Source of the DNA: Agromyces sp. LHK192
Lineage (GTDB): Bacteria; Actinomycetota; Actinomycetes; Actinomycetales; Microbacteriaceae
Assembly: GCF_004006235.1 (NCBI RefSeq)
Contig: NZ_CP034753.1
Location: 2,728,001 to 2,792,000 of the forward strand
Length of the DNA: 64,000 bases
Direction of reading: 5' to 3'
The notes under the pieces were generated by a model that searched no databases, was not told the origin of the DNA, and saw nothing but the letters and a program-made list of their open reading frames with translations. Shown piece after piece: positions 27,628 to 36,122 of this stretch; positions within the stretch are counted from its first letter, which is position 1, and every line of letters starts with the position of its first letter. A program made the translations under genes and the position numbers.

Positions 27628-27633
27628 TACGCT
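27628..27633 (+). promoter_or_regulatory. -10 box of trhA (leaderless)
   Basis: TACGCT followed by TGCGCC and the ATG at 27640. This argues against the in-frame GTG at 27613, which would lie upstream of the transcription start. Confidence 0.5.
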
Positions 27634-27639
27634 TGCGCC

Positions 27640-28446
27640 ATGACCCCCAGCGATCACCGCGAGCACGAAGACGTCGCGGAGCACCTGGCCCACCCGGTGG
27701 CCGAACTCGATCCCGCCGACGCCGCCGTCGCCGCCGACGAGCGACGGGGTCACGACATCCCGAACATCCCGCTGCTCGACGCATCCGTCGCCGATCCGAC
27801 GGAGCTGAAGCCGACGTGGCGGGGCTGGATCCATGCGGCGACGTTCCCGATCACGATCGCCGCGGGCATCGTGCTGATCGTGCTCGCCGAGGGTGCGCCG
27901 GCGAAGTGGGCGTCGGCCGTGTTCATGCTGACGTCGATGCTGCTCTTCGGCAACTCCGCGCTCTACCACCGGTTCGACTGGAAGCCGAAGACGAAGGTGA
28001 TCCTGAAGCGGATCGACCACGCGAACATCTTCCTGCTCATCGCCGGCACCTACACGCCGCTCGCGATCCTCGCCCTGCCTCCGGACAAGGGTTGGCTGCT
28101 CCTCGCGATCGTGTGGGGCGGCGCGCTGCTGGGCATCGGTTTCCGGGTCTTCTGGATCTCCGCGCCCAGATGGCTGTACGTGCCGATCTACCTGCTCCTC
28201 GGCTGGGCGGCGATCATGTACATCGGCGACCTGGTGAACGCCAACGTGGCGATGATGGTGCTCGTGATCGTCGGCGGCGTGCTCTACACGATCGGCGCGG
28301 TCGTCTACGGGCTCAAGCGGCCGAACCCGTGGCCGGGGCACTTCGGCTTCCACGAGATCTTCCACGTGTGCACGGTGCTCGCGTTCATGTGCCACTGGAC
28401 GGCGACGCTGCTGATCGCCATGCAGCCCGCGTACCACGCGGGCTGA
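27640..28446 (+). CDS. trhA: Hemolysin III / TrhA family (PAQR-related) membrane protein
   Basis: 268 residues. After a polar N-terminus of about 60 residues come seven membrane segments. The PAQR/hemolysin III metal-site residues are visible: SMLLFGNSALYHRFDW, KRIDHANIFLLIAGTYTPL and GFHEIFHVCTVLAF. The family is linked to membrane energetics and lipid homeostasis rather than true haemolysis. The start is set at 27640 by the promoter. It is divergent from uppS, a conserved pairing in this group. Confidence 0.92.
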   Translation: MTPSDHREHEDVAEHLAHPVAELDPADAAVAADERRGHDIPNIPLLDASVADPTELKPTWRGWIHAATFPITIAAGIVLIVLAEGAPAKWASAVFMLTSMLLFGNSALYHRFDWKPKTKVILKRIDHANIFLLIAGTYTPLAILALPPDKGWLLLAIVWGGALLGIGFRVFWISAPRWLYVPIYLLLGWAAIMYIGDLVNANVAMMVLVIVGGVLYTIGAVVYGLKRPNPWPGHFGFHEIFHVCTVLAFMCHWTATLLIAMQPAYHAG

Positions 28447-28450
28447 TCGC

Positions 28451-28798
28451 TCAGCGCGTCGGCTCGCCGGGGCCGGAACCCTCGGTGCCGGATGCATCGG
28501 ACCCTGAGGCCGGGCCGGATGCCCCGCCCCGGGCGGACCCGCCGTCCACGGCCTCGCCGTCGACGTCGCCGGCTTCGGCCGCCGCGGCCGCCTGCTGCTC
28601 GGCCTCGATCTGCGCGCGCACCTCGGCGCGGTAGTTCACGCGCCGCACGCGCCGGACCATGTCGATGCCGATGAAGACCACGGCCACCATCACGAGGATC
28701 GTGAGCACGAATCCGGCGACGCCCGGCGTGACGTCGTTCGGGTCGAACTCGTCCTGCCCCGCGGCGAGGACGATCAGGGGCGCGGCGAACTGGTGCAC
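28451..28798 (-). CDS. Small single-pass membrane protein of unknown function
   Basis: 115 residues. A short extracytoplasmic N-terminus, one membrane helix at about 30-50 (FVLTILVMVAVVFIGIDMV), a basic RRVRRVNYR patch and an Ala/Glu/Gly-rich disordered tail. I recognise it as a small membrane protein often found near greA in Microbacteriaceae, without known function. The start is GTG with a GAAGGAA site about 9 bases upstream. It ends 5 bases from the convergent trhA gene. Confidence 0.7.
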   Translation of the reverse strand: MHQFAAPLIVLAAGQDEFDPNDVTPGVAGFVLTILVMVAVVFIGIDMVRRVRRVNYRAEVRAQIEAEQQAAAAAEAGDVDGEAVDGGSARGGASGPASGSDASGTEGSGPGEPTR

Positions 28799-28843
28799 GG
28801 GTGGTGGTTCCTTCGTCTGGGAGTCGGCCTCCGCGGAGCGGGT

Positions 28844-28849
28844 TAGGCT
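28844..28849 (+). promoter_or_regulatory. -10 box of the DUF4307 gene
   Basis: TAGGCT about 40 bases before the GTG at 28890, in the divergent gap with the small membrane protein gene. Confidence 0.4.
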
Positions 28850-28889
28850 GGGAGGAAGCCTAGTCGATGCGATTCGGAGGGAGCCGGGA

Positions 28890-29300
28890 GTGCAGTCAGT
28901 ACCCGATGCCTCCCTCGACGCACGCTACGGGCGCACCTCGCGCAATCGTCGCCGCGATCGGCGCCTCCTGATCGCCGGTGCGATCGCGTTCGCGGTCGTC
29001 CTCGTGTCGTGGGTCGTCTGGGCCGGGCTCGACGGACAGCGTCCGTCGATCGAGGTCGCCGGCACCGGGCACACGCTGCTGAACGACGAGCGCGCGGTCG
29101 AGGTGACCTGGCGCCTCTCGGTGCCCGCGGGCAACGACACCGCGTGCGTCGTGCAGGCGTTCAACGACGACTTCACCGTCGTCGGATGGAAGGTCGTCGA
29201 GATCCCCGCATCCGACCGGTACACCCGGACGTTCACCGAGACGGTGCGCGTCGCCCAGGAGGCGAACACGGGTTTGGTCGAGCACTGCTGGCTGACCTAG
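28890..29300 (+). CDS. DUF4307 family membrane protein
   Basis: 136 residues: a basic N-terminus (RYGRTSRNRRRDRR), one membrane helix at about 28-48 and an extracytoplasmic domain with VEVTWRLSVPAGNDTACVVQ and VEHCWLT. The two Cys may pair. The family lies upstream of greA in many actinobacteria, often with the mycothiol conjugate amidase gene mca, which is absent here. The start is GTG, with GGAGGGAG upstream. Its stop codon overlaps the greA -10 box. Confidence 0.82.
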   Translation: MQSVPDASLDARYGRTSRNRRRDRRLLIAGAIAFAVVLVSWVVWAGLDGQRPSIEVAGTGHTLLNDERAVEVTWRLSVPAGNDTACVVQAFNDDFTVVGWKVVEIPASDRYTRTFTETVRVAQEANTGLVEHCWLT

Positions 29301-29303
29301 ACT
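29274..29303 (+). promoter_or_regulatory. Promoter of greA
   Basis: TTGGTC (29274-29279), 18 bases, and TAGACT (29298-29303). The -10 box overlaps the DUF4307 stop codon. The transcript would carry a leader of about 65 bases containing the hairpin at 29311-29332. Confidence 0.5.
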
Positions 29304-29310
29304 GTGGGCT

Positions 29311-29332
29311 TCGCCCCGCCGTTGCGGGGCGA
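29311..29332 (+). terminator. Hairpin in the greA leader, possible attenuator
   Basis: TCGCCCCGC, a 4-base loop CGTT, and GCGGGGCGA form a perfect 9-base stem just after the predicted start of the greA transcript. There is no T-tract. E. coli greA also has a leader hairpin that ends most transcripts early, so a similar attenuator is possible here; this is inference. Confidence 0.4.
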
Positions 29333-29373
29333 CACGTCTATCCGGACACGTCTGAATCACTGGAGTGTGCACC

Positions 29374-29865
29374 ATGGCACAGGAAGCCACCGTCACCTGG
29401 CTGACCCAGGAGGCCTTCGATCGGCTCGCCGGCGAGCTCGAGGAGCTGTCGACCACCGGCCGCGAGGAGATCGCCAAGCGCATCGAGGCCGCCCGCGAGG
29501 AGGGCGACCTCAAGGAGAACGGCGGGTACCACGCCGCGAAGGACGAGCAGGGCAAGCAGGAGGCCCGCATCCGCCAGCTCAAGGAGCTGCTGCGCACCGC
29601 CCAGGTCGGCGAGGCCCCGGCCTCGAAGGGCATCGTCGAGTCGGGCACCGTCATCACCGCGGTGATCGCCGGCGACGAGGAGACGTTCCTCATCGGCAGC
29701 CGCGAGATCGCCGGCGACTCGGAGCTCGACGTGTTCAGCGAGCAGTCGCCGCTGGGCGCCGCGATCCTCGGGCTCAAGGAGGGCGAATCCGCCTCCTACA
29801 CCGCACCGAACGGGCGCGAGATCTCGGTCGAGGTCCGCAAGGTCGAGACCTGGGGCGGCCAGTAG
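29374..29865 (+). CDS. greA: Transcription elongation factor GreA
   Basis: 163 residues. The N-terminal coiled coil ends in REEGDLKENGGYHAAKDEQG, with the acidic tip residues that enter the polymerase secondary channel. The C-terminal FKBP-like domain includes YTAPNGREISVEV. GreA stimulates RNA cleavage by stalled polymerase. I use the ATG at 29374 (MAQEATVTWLTQEA) because the earlier in-frame codons do not fit the family. A strong terminator hairpin follows. Confidence 0.95.
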   Translation: MAQEATVTWLTQEAFDRLAGELEELSTTGREEIAKRIEAAREEGDLKENGGYHAAKDEQGKQEARIRQLKELLRTAQVGEAPASKGIVESGTVITAVIAGDEETFLIGSREIAGDSELDVFSEQSPLGAAILGLKEGESASYTAPNGREISVEVRKVETWGGQ

Positions 29866-29888
29866 CCCGCCACGTCACCGCACGTCGC

Positions 29889-29927
29889 AGAACGGCGGAT
29901 GCCCCGGGCCGGGGCATCCGCCGTTCT
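29889..29927. terminator. Terminator hairpin between greA and ilvA
   Basis: AGAACGGCGGATGCCCC (29889-29905) and its exact complement (29911-29927) make a 17-base stem with a 5-base loop. It lies between two convergent genes and can serve both. No T-tract follows on either side. Confidence 0.7.
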
Positions 29928-29975
29928 CGTGTCCGCCTGTGCGACGCCCGCCCGCGCGACGCAGGACCGCCGCGC

Positions 29976-31220
29976 TCAGTCGTCGAGGACGACCGGCTCG
30001 TAGCCGGCGCGACGCAGCACCTCGACCACCTCGGCCCGGTGCTCGGGCCCGCGGGTCTCGACCGAGATGTCGATCTCGACCTCGGAGATCTGCAGGCCGC
30101 GCCCGTGGCGGGTGTGCATGACCTCGACGACGTTCGCGTGCGTGCCCGCGAGGAGTTCGGCGACCCGCACGAGCTGGCCGGGGCGGTCGGGCAGGCCGAG
30201 CCGCACCGTGAGGTACCGGCCCGACGCGGCGAGGCCGTGCGCGATGACGCGCTGCATGAGCAGCGGATCGATGTTGCCGCCCGACAGCACCGCGACCACG
30301 GGCCCGTCGGTCTGCACGGCACCCGACATGAGGGCGGCGACGGAGACGGCGCCGGCGGGCTCGACCACGAGCTTGGCGCGTTCGAGCAGCACGAGCAGGG
30401 CTCGTGCGATGTCGTCCTCGGTCACGGTGACGACCTCGTCGATCGCCTCGCGGATGACCTCGAAGGTCATGGCTCCGGGCCGGTACACGGCGATGCCGTC
30501 GGCGATCGTCGGCACGACCGGCACCTCCTGGAGCGCGCCGGCCGCGAGCGAGGGCACGAACGGTGCCGCGTTCGCGGCCTGCACGCCGACGACCCGGACG
30601 TCACGGCCGAGCTGCGCGGCGCGCTGCTTCACGGCGCTCGCGACACCTGCCGCGAGGCCGCCGCCGCCGATGGGAACGACGATCGTCGAGGCATCCGGCG
30701 CCTGCTCGAGGATCTCGAGGCCGAGGGTCCCCTGGCCGGCGATCACGTCGTGGTGGTCGAACGGCGGGATGAAGACCGCGCCGGTCTGCTCGGCGTGCGC
30801 GACGCTGGCCGCGGCCGTCTCGCCGAAGGTCGCGCCCGCGAGCACGACCTCGGCGCCGTAGGCGCGCGTGGCCTCGAGCTTCGGGAGCGCGACGCCGACG
30901 GGCATGAAGATCGTGGCGCGGATGCCGAGTTCGCGCGCCGCATACGCGACGCCCTGCGCGTGGTTGCCCGCCGAGGCCGCGACGACGCCGCGCTCGCGCT
31001 CGGCGGGCGTCAGGGCGCTCAGGCGGTTGAACGCACCGCGGAGCTTGTACGACCCGGTGCGCTGCAGGTTCTCGCACTTGAGGTAGACCGGGGCGCCGAG
31101 CTCGCGCTCGAGGAACCGGGAGGACTCCATCGGGGTGCGTCGCGCCACTCGGGCGACGACCTCTCGCGCCCCCTCGAATTCGGCCAGCGTCGGCCCCGGG
31201 TACACCTGTGTCACGACCAT
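29976..31220 (-). CDS. ilvA: Threonine ammonia-lyase with C-terminal ACT-like domain
   Basis: 414 residues. The PLP Lys is in LQRTGSYKLRGAFNRL; the phosphate loop is VPIGGGGLAAGVASA. The catalytic domain ends near 330 and a single ACT-like domain follows (YLTVRLGLPDRPGQLVRV, VVEVMHTRHGRGLQ). It deaminates threonine to 2-oxobutanoate, the first step of isoleucine synthesis; the short single-ACT form resembles catabolic-type enzymes. The transporter stop TGA overlaps ATGATG. I take the second ATG, because AGGAG is only one base from the first. Confidence 0.93.
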   Translation of the reverse strand: MVVTQVYPGPTLAEFEGAREVVARVARRTPMESSRFLERELGAPVYLKCENLQRTGSYKLRGAFNRLSALTPAERERGVVAASAGNHAQGVAYAARELGIRATIFMPVGVALPKLEATRAYGAEVVLAGATFGETAAASVAHAEQTGAVFIPPFDHHDVIAGQGTLGLEILEQAPDASTIVVPIGGGGLAAGVASAVKQRAAQLGRDVRVVGVQAANAAPFVPSLAAGALQEVPVVPTIADGIAVYRPGAMTFEVIREAIDEVVTVTEDDIARALLVLLERAKLVVEPAGAVSVAALMSGAVQTDGPVVAVLSGGNIDPLLMQRVIAHGLAASGRYLTVRLGLPDRPGQLVRVAELLAGTHANVVEVMHTRHGRGLQISEVEIDISVETRGPEHRAEVVEVLRRAGYEPVVLDD

Positions 31221-32512
31221 CATGCTCCTCGCCGGAATCCGGGTTTGCTCGGGACGGTGCGCCACACGGGCGACCGCGTCTCCACAGCCGAAGGCGGCGC
31301 GTTCGACTTCCAGGAGCCGCCGGCGATGTACGCGATCATGACGTTCGCGACGGCGGTGACGGGAACCGCGAAGAGCGCCCCGGGGATTCCCGCCAGGAGC
31401 GATCCGGTCGCGACGGCGACGACGACGCCGAGCGGATGCACCTTCACGGCGGTCCCCATGATGAGCGGTTGGAGGATGTGCCCCTCCACCTGCTGCACGA
31501 GCAGCACGACGCCGAGCATCACGAGGGCGATGACCCAGCCGTTGTAGACCAGCGCGACGAACACGGCGAGGGCGCCTGTCGCGACCGCGCCGACGATCGG
31601 GATGAACGAACCGAGGAACACGAGGATGGCGATCGGCGCGGCCAGCGGGACTCCGAGCAGGGCAGCACCGGCGCCGATGCCGATCGCGTCGATCGTGGCG
31701 ACCAGGATCTGCACCTTCGCGAAGTTCTGGAGCGTGCTCCACCCGGAGAGCCCGGCCCCGTCGACGGCCGCGCGCGCCCGCTTGGGGAAGATGCCGACGA
31801 TCCACTTCCAGATGCCGCGGCCGTCGATCAGGATGAAGATGGTCGCGAAGAGGGCGAGCAGCATGCCCACGAGGAAGTGTCCGACCGTGGATCCGACCGA
31901 CAGCGCACCGCTCCAGATCACGCTCGACTCGCTCTGGATGGTCTGGAGCGCCTGTGCGAGCCAGTCGTCGATCTGCGTCTCGGTGAGGTGCAGGGGGCCG
32001 TCGACGAGCCAGGTCCGCAGGTCGTTCCACGCGACGACCGACTGGTCGGCCAATTCGTCGGACCCGCGCACGATCTGCGAGATGCCGAGCGTCAGCAGCC
32101 CCCCGACCACCACGAGCGCGGTCAGCATCGAGACGGTGACGGCGAGCCACTTCGGCCACCGGATGCGCTGCAGGAGCTGCGAGAGCGGCACGAGCAGGGC
32201 GCTCAGGAGCACGGCGACGAGCAGCGGGATGACGATGTAGCGCAGCTGGATGATCAGGAAGATGACGACGGCAGCGACACCGCCGACGAGCAGCAGCCGC
32301 CACGACCATGCGGCCGCGAGGCGCATGCCGTAGGGCACGGACTCCGCCGCGTCGGTGCGGGTGCGCTCGGGCTCGGCGAGGCCGGGGAACGAGGCGTCGT
32401 CGGCCGGCGCGTCGCCGGGTGCCTGCCCGTGAGGCGGCGCCTGCTCTCGACGCGCGGCCAGGCCGCGTCGTCGGCCGAGCCAGCGTCGACCTCGCCCCCT
32501 CGAGTCCGTCAT
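31220..32512 (-). CDS. AI-2E family transporter
   Basis: 430 residues. A long polar N-terminus (about 60 residues, Arg-rich) precedes about eight membrane segments. Family motifs include PLLVAVLLSALLVPLSQLLQ, LIDGRGIWKWIVGIFPK, GVPLAAPIAILVFLGSFIPIVG, and QQVEGHILQPLIMG. Members export autoinducer-2 or act as sodium/proton antiporters; no substrate can be chosen. TAGACT lies 6 bases before the ATG. It overlaps ilvA downstream, so the two are co-translated, an unusual partner for ilvA. Confidence 0.9.
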   Translation of the reverse strand: MTDSRGRGRRWLGRRRGLAARREQAPPHGQAPGDAPADDASFPGLAEPERTRTDAAESVPYGMRLAAAWSWRLLLVGGVAAVVIFLIIQLRYIVIPLLVAVLLSALLVPLSQLLQRIRWPKWLAVTVSMLTALVVVGGLLTLGISQIVRGSDELADQSVVAWNDLRTWLVDGPLHLTETQIDDWLAQALQTIQSESSVIWSGALSVGSTVGHFLVGMLLALFATIFILIDGRGIWKWIVGIFPKRARAAVDGAGLSGWSTLQNFAKVQILVATIDAIGIGAGAALLGVPLAAPIAILVFLGSFIPIVGAVATGALAVFVALVYNGWVIALVMLGVVLLVQQVEGHILQPLIMGTAVKVHPLGVVVAVATGSLLAGIPGALFAVPVTAVANVMIAYIAGGSWKSNAPPSAVETRSPVWRTVPSKPGFRRGA

Positions 32513-32518
32513 CGCTCC

Positions 32519-32524
32519 AGTCTA
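32519..32524 (-). promoter_or_regulatory. -10 box of the AI-2E transporter-ilvA operon (leaderless)
   Basis: TAGACT on the minus strand, GGAGCG, then the ATG at 32512. GGAG could also act as a weak ribosome site, but it would be at the very start of the message. Confidence 0.5.
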
Positions 32525-32570
32525 GGCGGGGTGGATTCCGCGGCCGGTATGCGCTGTCGGTGGTCACCGA

Positions 32571-32576
32571 TAGCGT
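32571..32576 (+). promoter_or_regulatory. -10 box of the YcaQ-like gene (leaderless)
   Basis: TAGCGT, then CGTGTCG, then the ATG at 32584. It supports 32584 over the GTG at 32578. Confidence 0.45.
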
Positions 32577-32583
32577 CGTGTCG

Positions 32584-33822
32584 ATGGATGCCTCTCCCCG
32601 GATCGACACCGTGAGCCCCGCGCTCGCGCGGCGGATCGCGCTGGCCGCGCAGGGCTTCGGCCGCGCATCGAACACGGTCGGCGGTGCCGTCACCCCGGGC
32701 ACCCGGCAGGTCGCAGGCGTCGTCGATCGCCTCGGCCTCCTGCAGATCGACTCCGTCAACGTGTTCGAGCGCAGCCACTACTTGCCCCTGCTCAGCCGCC
32801 TCGGCCCGTACGACCGCACGCTGCTCGACCGGCTCGCGAACGGCCGCCGGGGCCGGCTCATGGAGTCGTGGGCGCACCAGGCCGCATACGTGCCGCGCGA
32901 GACGTGGCCGCTGCTCGCGTTCCGGCGGGCGGAGTACGCGCGGAAGGGCAGCGACTGGGGCGGCTGGGTCGGCGAGAACCAGACGCTGTCGGCATGGCTC
33001 GTCGACGAGCTCACGGCGAAGGGCCCGATGCGCGCGAGCGAGATCGAGCACGACGCGAACGAGCGCCGCGGACCGTGGTGGGGCTGGTCCGACGTGAAGC
33101 GCACGCTCGAGTGGATGTTCCGCACGGGCGAGGTGGTGTGCGTCGAGCGGCGACGCTTCGAGCGCGTGTACGCCCTGCCCGAGCAGGCGCTCCCTGCGGA
33201 GCTGCTGGGCCGTGAGGTGTCCGACACCGACGCCGTCCGCGAGCTCGTCGGCCGCGCGGGCGCGGCGCTCGGCATCGCGACCGAGGCCGACCTCGCCGAC
33301 TACTGGCGCATGACCCGGTCGCAGGTGAAACCCGCCATCGCGGACCTCGTCGACGACGGGACCCTGCAGCCCGTCGTCGTGCCCGGCTGGCAGACCGGTG
33401 CACGCGCCACGCCGGCCTGGCTGCACCGCGACGCCCGGCGACCCCGGCGCATGGATGCGGCGGCCCTGCTGTCGCCGTTCGATCCGGTGGTGTGGTTCCG
33501 GCCGCGCACCGAGCGGCTCTTCGGCTTCCACTACCGGATCGAGATCTACACGCCCGAGCCGCAGCGCATCTTCGGGTACTACTCGCTGCCACTGCTCATC
33601 GGCGACGACGTCGTCGGCCGGGTCGACCTCAAGAGCGACCGCAAGGCCGGTGTGCTCCGAGTGCAGTCGGCGTGGATCGAACCGGGGGCGCCGGAAGAGA
33701 CCGCGGCGAGACTCGTGCCGCTGCTCCGCGACGCCGCCGCGTGGCAGGGCCTCGACGACATCGTGCTCGCCGGCCGGGGCGACCTCTCCCCCGCGCTCGA
33801 CGCCGAACTCCGGGCGGCGTAG
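32584..33822 (+). CDS. YcaQ/AlkX-type winged-helix DNA glycosylase
   Basis: 412 residues. The N-terminal half has tandem winged helices; the conserved catalytic QxD motif is in RLGLLQIDSVNVFERSHYL (Q-I-D, near residue 55), followed by GRRGRLMESWAHQAAYVP. The C-terminal part includes LLSPFDPVVWFRPRTERLFGFHY. YcaQ-type enzymes unhook DNA interstrand crosslinks and alkylated bases; the actinobacterial AlkZ branch protects producers from their own toxins. No toxin cluster is nearby, so general repair is likely. Confidence 0.9.
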   Translation: MDASPRIDTVSPALARRIALAAQGFGRASNTVGGAVTPGTRQVAGVVDRLGLLQIDSVNVFERSHYLPLLSRLGPYDRTLLDRLANGRRGRLMESWAHQAAYVPRETWPLLAFRRAEYARKGSDWGGWVGENQTLSAWLVDELTAKGPMRASEIEHDANERRGPWWGWSDVKRTLEWMFRTGEVVCVERRRFERVYALPEQALPAELLGREVSDTDAVRELVGRAGAALGIATEADLADYWRMTRSQVKPAIADLVDDGTLQPVVVPGWQTGARATPAWLHRDARRPRRMDAAALLSPFDPVVWFRPRTERLFGFHYRIEIYTPEPQRIFGYYSLPLLIGDDVVGRVDLKSDRKAGVLRVQSAWIEPGAPEETAARLVPLLRDAAAWQGLDDIVLAGRGDLSPALDAELRAA

Positions 33823-33837
33823 CCGCGCCGGCCGCCC

Positions 33838-34482
33838 TCAGACCCCGAGACGAGCACGCACGCGGTCTCCGAATCCCGAGACGTCGAGCGTCCACGACGG
33901 TCGCACGAACTCACCGACCTCGAGTCGCACGAGCTGTTCGGTCTCGACGCGGTCGCGCGACATGACCCGTTTGATGCCGTTGTCGCGGTACCCGAGGCGC
34001 TTCGACACGGCGAGCGAGGCCGCATTCCAGTCGAGCGCGCCGGATTCGGCGACGACCGCACCGACGTGGTCGAACGCGAACGAGAGCACGGCGGCCCGCA
34101 TCTCGGTTCCGAGTCCGTCGCCCTGACGCGATGCCGTCAGCCACGACCCCGACGACACCGTGCGCAGGGCCGCGAACCCCTCGGCGCGGAGGTCCTGCAC
34201 CCCGATCGGCACCCCGTCCTCCAGGACCGCGAAGAGAAGCGTCCAGCCCTCGGGCCGTATGCCTGCGCGCTCCCGCCACACGTGACGTGCCAACTCCCGC
34301 GCGAGCACCTCCGGCTCCGCGTCGGTCCACGGGAACGCGAAGGGCATCCGCGCAGGGTCGTGGATGCCGCGCAGGGCGGCCTCGACCAGACCCGCGATGT
34401 CGTCGTCGCGCACGGGTCGCAGCTCGAGCCGGGGCGTGCGGAGGCTGAGGTCGGCGAACGGCCAGACATCCACGAGTTCCAT
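33838..34482 (-). CDS. GNAT family N-acetyltransferase (RimJ/RimL-like)
   Basis: 214 residues. It begins with RTPRLELRPVRDDDIAGLV, typical of RimJ/RimL-like acetyltransferases. The acetyl-CoA loop is in ASRQGDGLGTEMRAAVLSFAFD, and LDWNAASLAVSKRLGYRDNG closes the fold. Substrates range from ribosomal protein N-termini to antibiotics. A TACGCT box 8 bases before the ATG at 34482 sets the start; the longer frame upstream has no family similarity. Confidence 0.88.
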   Translation of the reverse strand: MELVDVWPFADLSLRTPRLELRPVRDDDIAGLVEAALRGIHDPARMPFAFPWTDAEPEVLARELARHVWRERAGIRPEGWTLLFAVLEDGVPIGVQDLRAEGFAALRTVSSGSWLTASRQGDGLGTEMRAAVLSFAFDHVGAVVAESGALDWNAASLAVSKRLGYRDNGIKRVMSRDRVETEQLVRLEVGEFVRPSWTLDVSGFGDRVRARLGV

Positions 34483-34490
34483 GGGAATCG

Positions 34491-34496
34491 AGCGTA
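34491..34496 (-). promoter_or_regulatory. -10 box of the GNAT gene
   Basis: TACGCT on the minus strand, 8 bases before the ATG at 34482. Confidence 0.45.
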
Positions 34497-34520
34497 TGGG
34501 ATGCCGGACCGACGGCGACG

Positions 34521-35396
34521 CTAGAAGCTCCCGCCCATCTCGTGGAGCCGCTTCACCCGATCCGGGATGGGCGGGTGGGTCGCGAACAGCCGATCCATGA
34601 CGCCGGGCTTGAGCGGGTCGGCGATCCACAGATGCGCCATCGACGAGTTCTGCCGCTTCATCGGGCGCCCGTACTGCTCGAGCTTCAGCAGCGCGCTCGC
34701 GAGCGCGTCGGGGTGGCGGGTCGTCATCGCGGCGGTGGCATCCGCGAGGTACTCGCGCTGCCGCGACACGGCCAGCTGCACCATGCTCGCCACGAGGGGC
34801 GCGACGAGCATCGCGACGAGGCCGAAGACCAGCACGATCGGGTTGCCGTTGTTGCGGTTGCCGCCGAAGAACGCCATACGGGCGAGCAGGTCGGCGATGA
34901 AGCCGATCGCGACGACGAGGCCGAACACGATCATCGAGAGGCGGATGTCGTAGTTGCGGACGTGGCCGAGCTCATGCGCCATCACGCCCTCGAGCTCGGC
35001 GTCGTCCATGATCTCGAGCAGGCCCGTGGTCGCCGCGACGATCGCGTGCTCGGGATCGCGACCCGTGGCGAACGCGTTCGGCGCGGCATCCGAGATCACG
35101 TAGACCTTCGGCATCGGCGTGCCGGTCGCGATCGAGAGGTTCTCGACCGTGCGCCACAGCCGGGGATGCTCGGCCTTCGAGGTGATCTCTACGGCGCCCG
35201 ACATCGCGATGGCCTGCTTATCGGCGGTGAAGTACTGGATCAGGGCGTACCCGATCGCGATCGCGAGCGTGACGACGACGATCGTGAGGTCGCCGTAGAT
35301 CGCAGCGGCGAGCCAGGCGAGGCCGCCGATGATCAGGATGAAGAGCAGGATCGTGAAGACGGTGTTGCGCTTGTTCCGGGCGATCGCGCGGTACAT
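34521..35396 (-). CDS. htpX: Membrane zinc metalloprotease HtpX (M48)
   Basis: 291 residues. Two N-terminal membrane segments, the zinc site VMAHELGHVRNYD (HExxH, near residue 142), two further hydrophobic segments and the third ligand in SRQREYLADATAA. HtpX degrades misfolded membrane proteins. The LemA gene lies 26 bases upstream on the same strand; LemA-HtpX pairs are common and suggest joint membrane quality control. Confidence 0.95.
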   Translation of the reverse strand: MYRAIARNKRNTVFTILLFILIIGGLAWLAAAIYGDLTIVVVTLAIAIGYALIQYFTADKQAIAMSGAVEITSKAEHPRLWRTVENLSIATGTPMPKVYVISDAAPNAFATGRDPEHAIVAATTGLLEIMDDAELEGVMAHELGHVRNYDIRLSMIVFGLVVAIGFIADLLARMAFFGGNRNNGNPIVLVFGLVAMLVAPLVASMVQLAVSRQREYLADATAAMTTRHPDALASALLKLEQYGRPMKRQNSSMAHLWIADPLKPGVMDRLFATHPPIPDRVKRLHEMGGSF

Positions 35397-35422
35397 CGGG
35401 TGGAGTCAGTGCTCCCGTGCCG

Positions 35423-35989
35423 TCAGAACTGGACGCGCGGCGGCTCGGCGATCGCCGCCGCCTCGGTGACCTCGAAGAAGTCGCGCTCGGTGAAGCCGAG
35501 CCCGCGGACGAACAGGGTGTTCGGGAACACCTTGATCTTCGTGTTCAGTTCGCGGACGCCGCCGTTGTAGAACCGACGAGACGCCTGGATCTTGTCTTCG
35601 GTGTCGACGATCTCGGCCTGCAGCTGCAGGAAGTTCTGACTCGCCTGGAGCTGCGGGTACGCCTCCGCCACCGCGAAGATCGACTTCAGCGCCTGCTGCA
35701 TGTGGTCCTCGGCGGCGGATGCCTGGGCCGGGCCCTGCGCCTGCAGCGTCTCCGCGCGCGCCCGGGTCACGTTCTCGAAGACCGCCTTCTCGTGCGCCGC
35801 ATAGCCCTTCACCGTCTCGATGAGGTTCGGGATCAGGTCTGCGCGTCGCTTGAGCTGCACCGTGATGTCGCTCCACGCCTCGTCGACGCGGACGTTCAGC
35901 GTCACGAGCGAGTTGTACGTCGCCCAGAGGTAGATGCCGACGATCACGACGAGCGCGACGACGATCAGGACCGGAATGAGCCATTCCAT
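35423..35989 (-). CDS. lemA: LemA family protein
   Basis: 188 residues. One N-terminal membrane helix (LIPVLIVVALVVIVGIYLW), then YNSLVTLNVRVDEAWSDITVQLKRRADLIPNLIETVKGY (conserved pieces YNSLV, AWSDI, QLKRRADLIPNLIETVKGYA) and a helical bundle with NFLQLQAEIVDTEDKIQ and NTKIKVFPN. Function is unclear beyond a link to HtpX. It heads the two-gene operon. Confidence 0.95.
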   Translation of the reverse strand: MEWLIPVLIVVALVVIVGIYLWATYNSLVTLNVRVDEAWSDITVQLKRRADLIPNLIETVKGYAAHEKAVFENVTRARAETLQAQGPAQASAAEDHMQQALKSIFAVAEAYPQLQASQNFLQLQAEIVDTEDKIQASRRFYNGGVRELNTKIKVFPNTLFVRGLGFTERDFFEVTEAAAIAEPPRVQF

Positions 35990-36122
35990 GGCGAGGGCTC
36001 CTTGCTGGCGCGAGGGGTGAATCGGACGGTCTGCTCATCCTAACCAGCCGCCCTGACCGCGCCCGGTGTTTCCCATCGGACTGGCAGGAAGCCCACGGGA
36101 GCAGTGCGGCGACGACTCAGGT

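Noticed and set aside
29976..32759. A 927-codon frame that would fuse ilvA with upstream sequence
   Set aside because: The upstream part runs through the AI-2E transporter gene in another frame. Threonine deaminase similarity begins at 31220.
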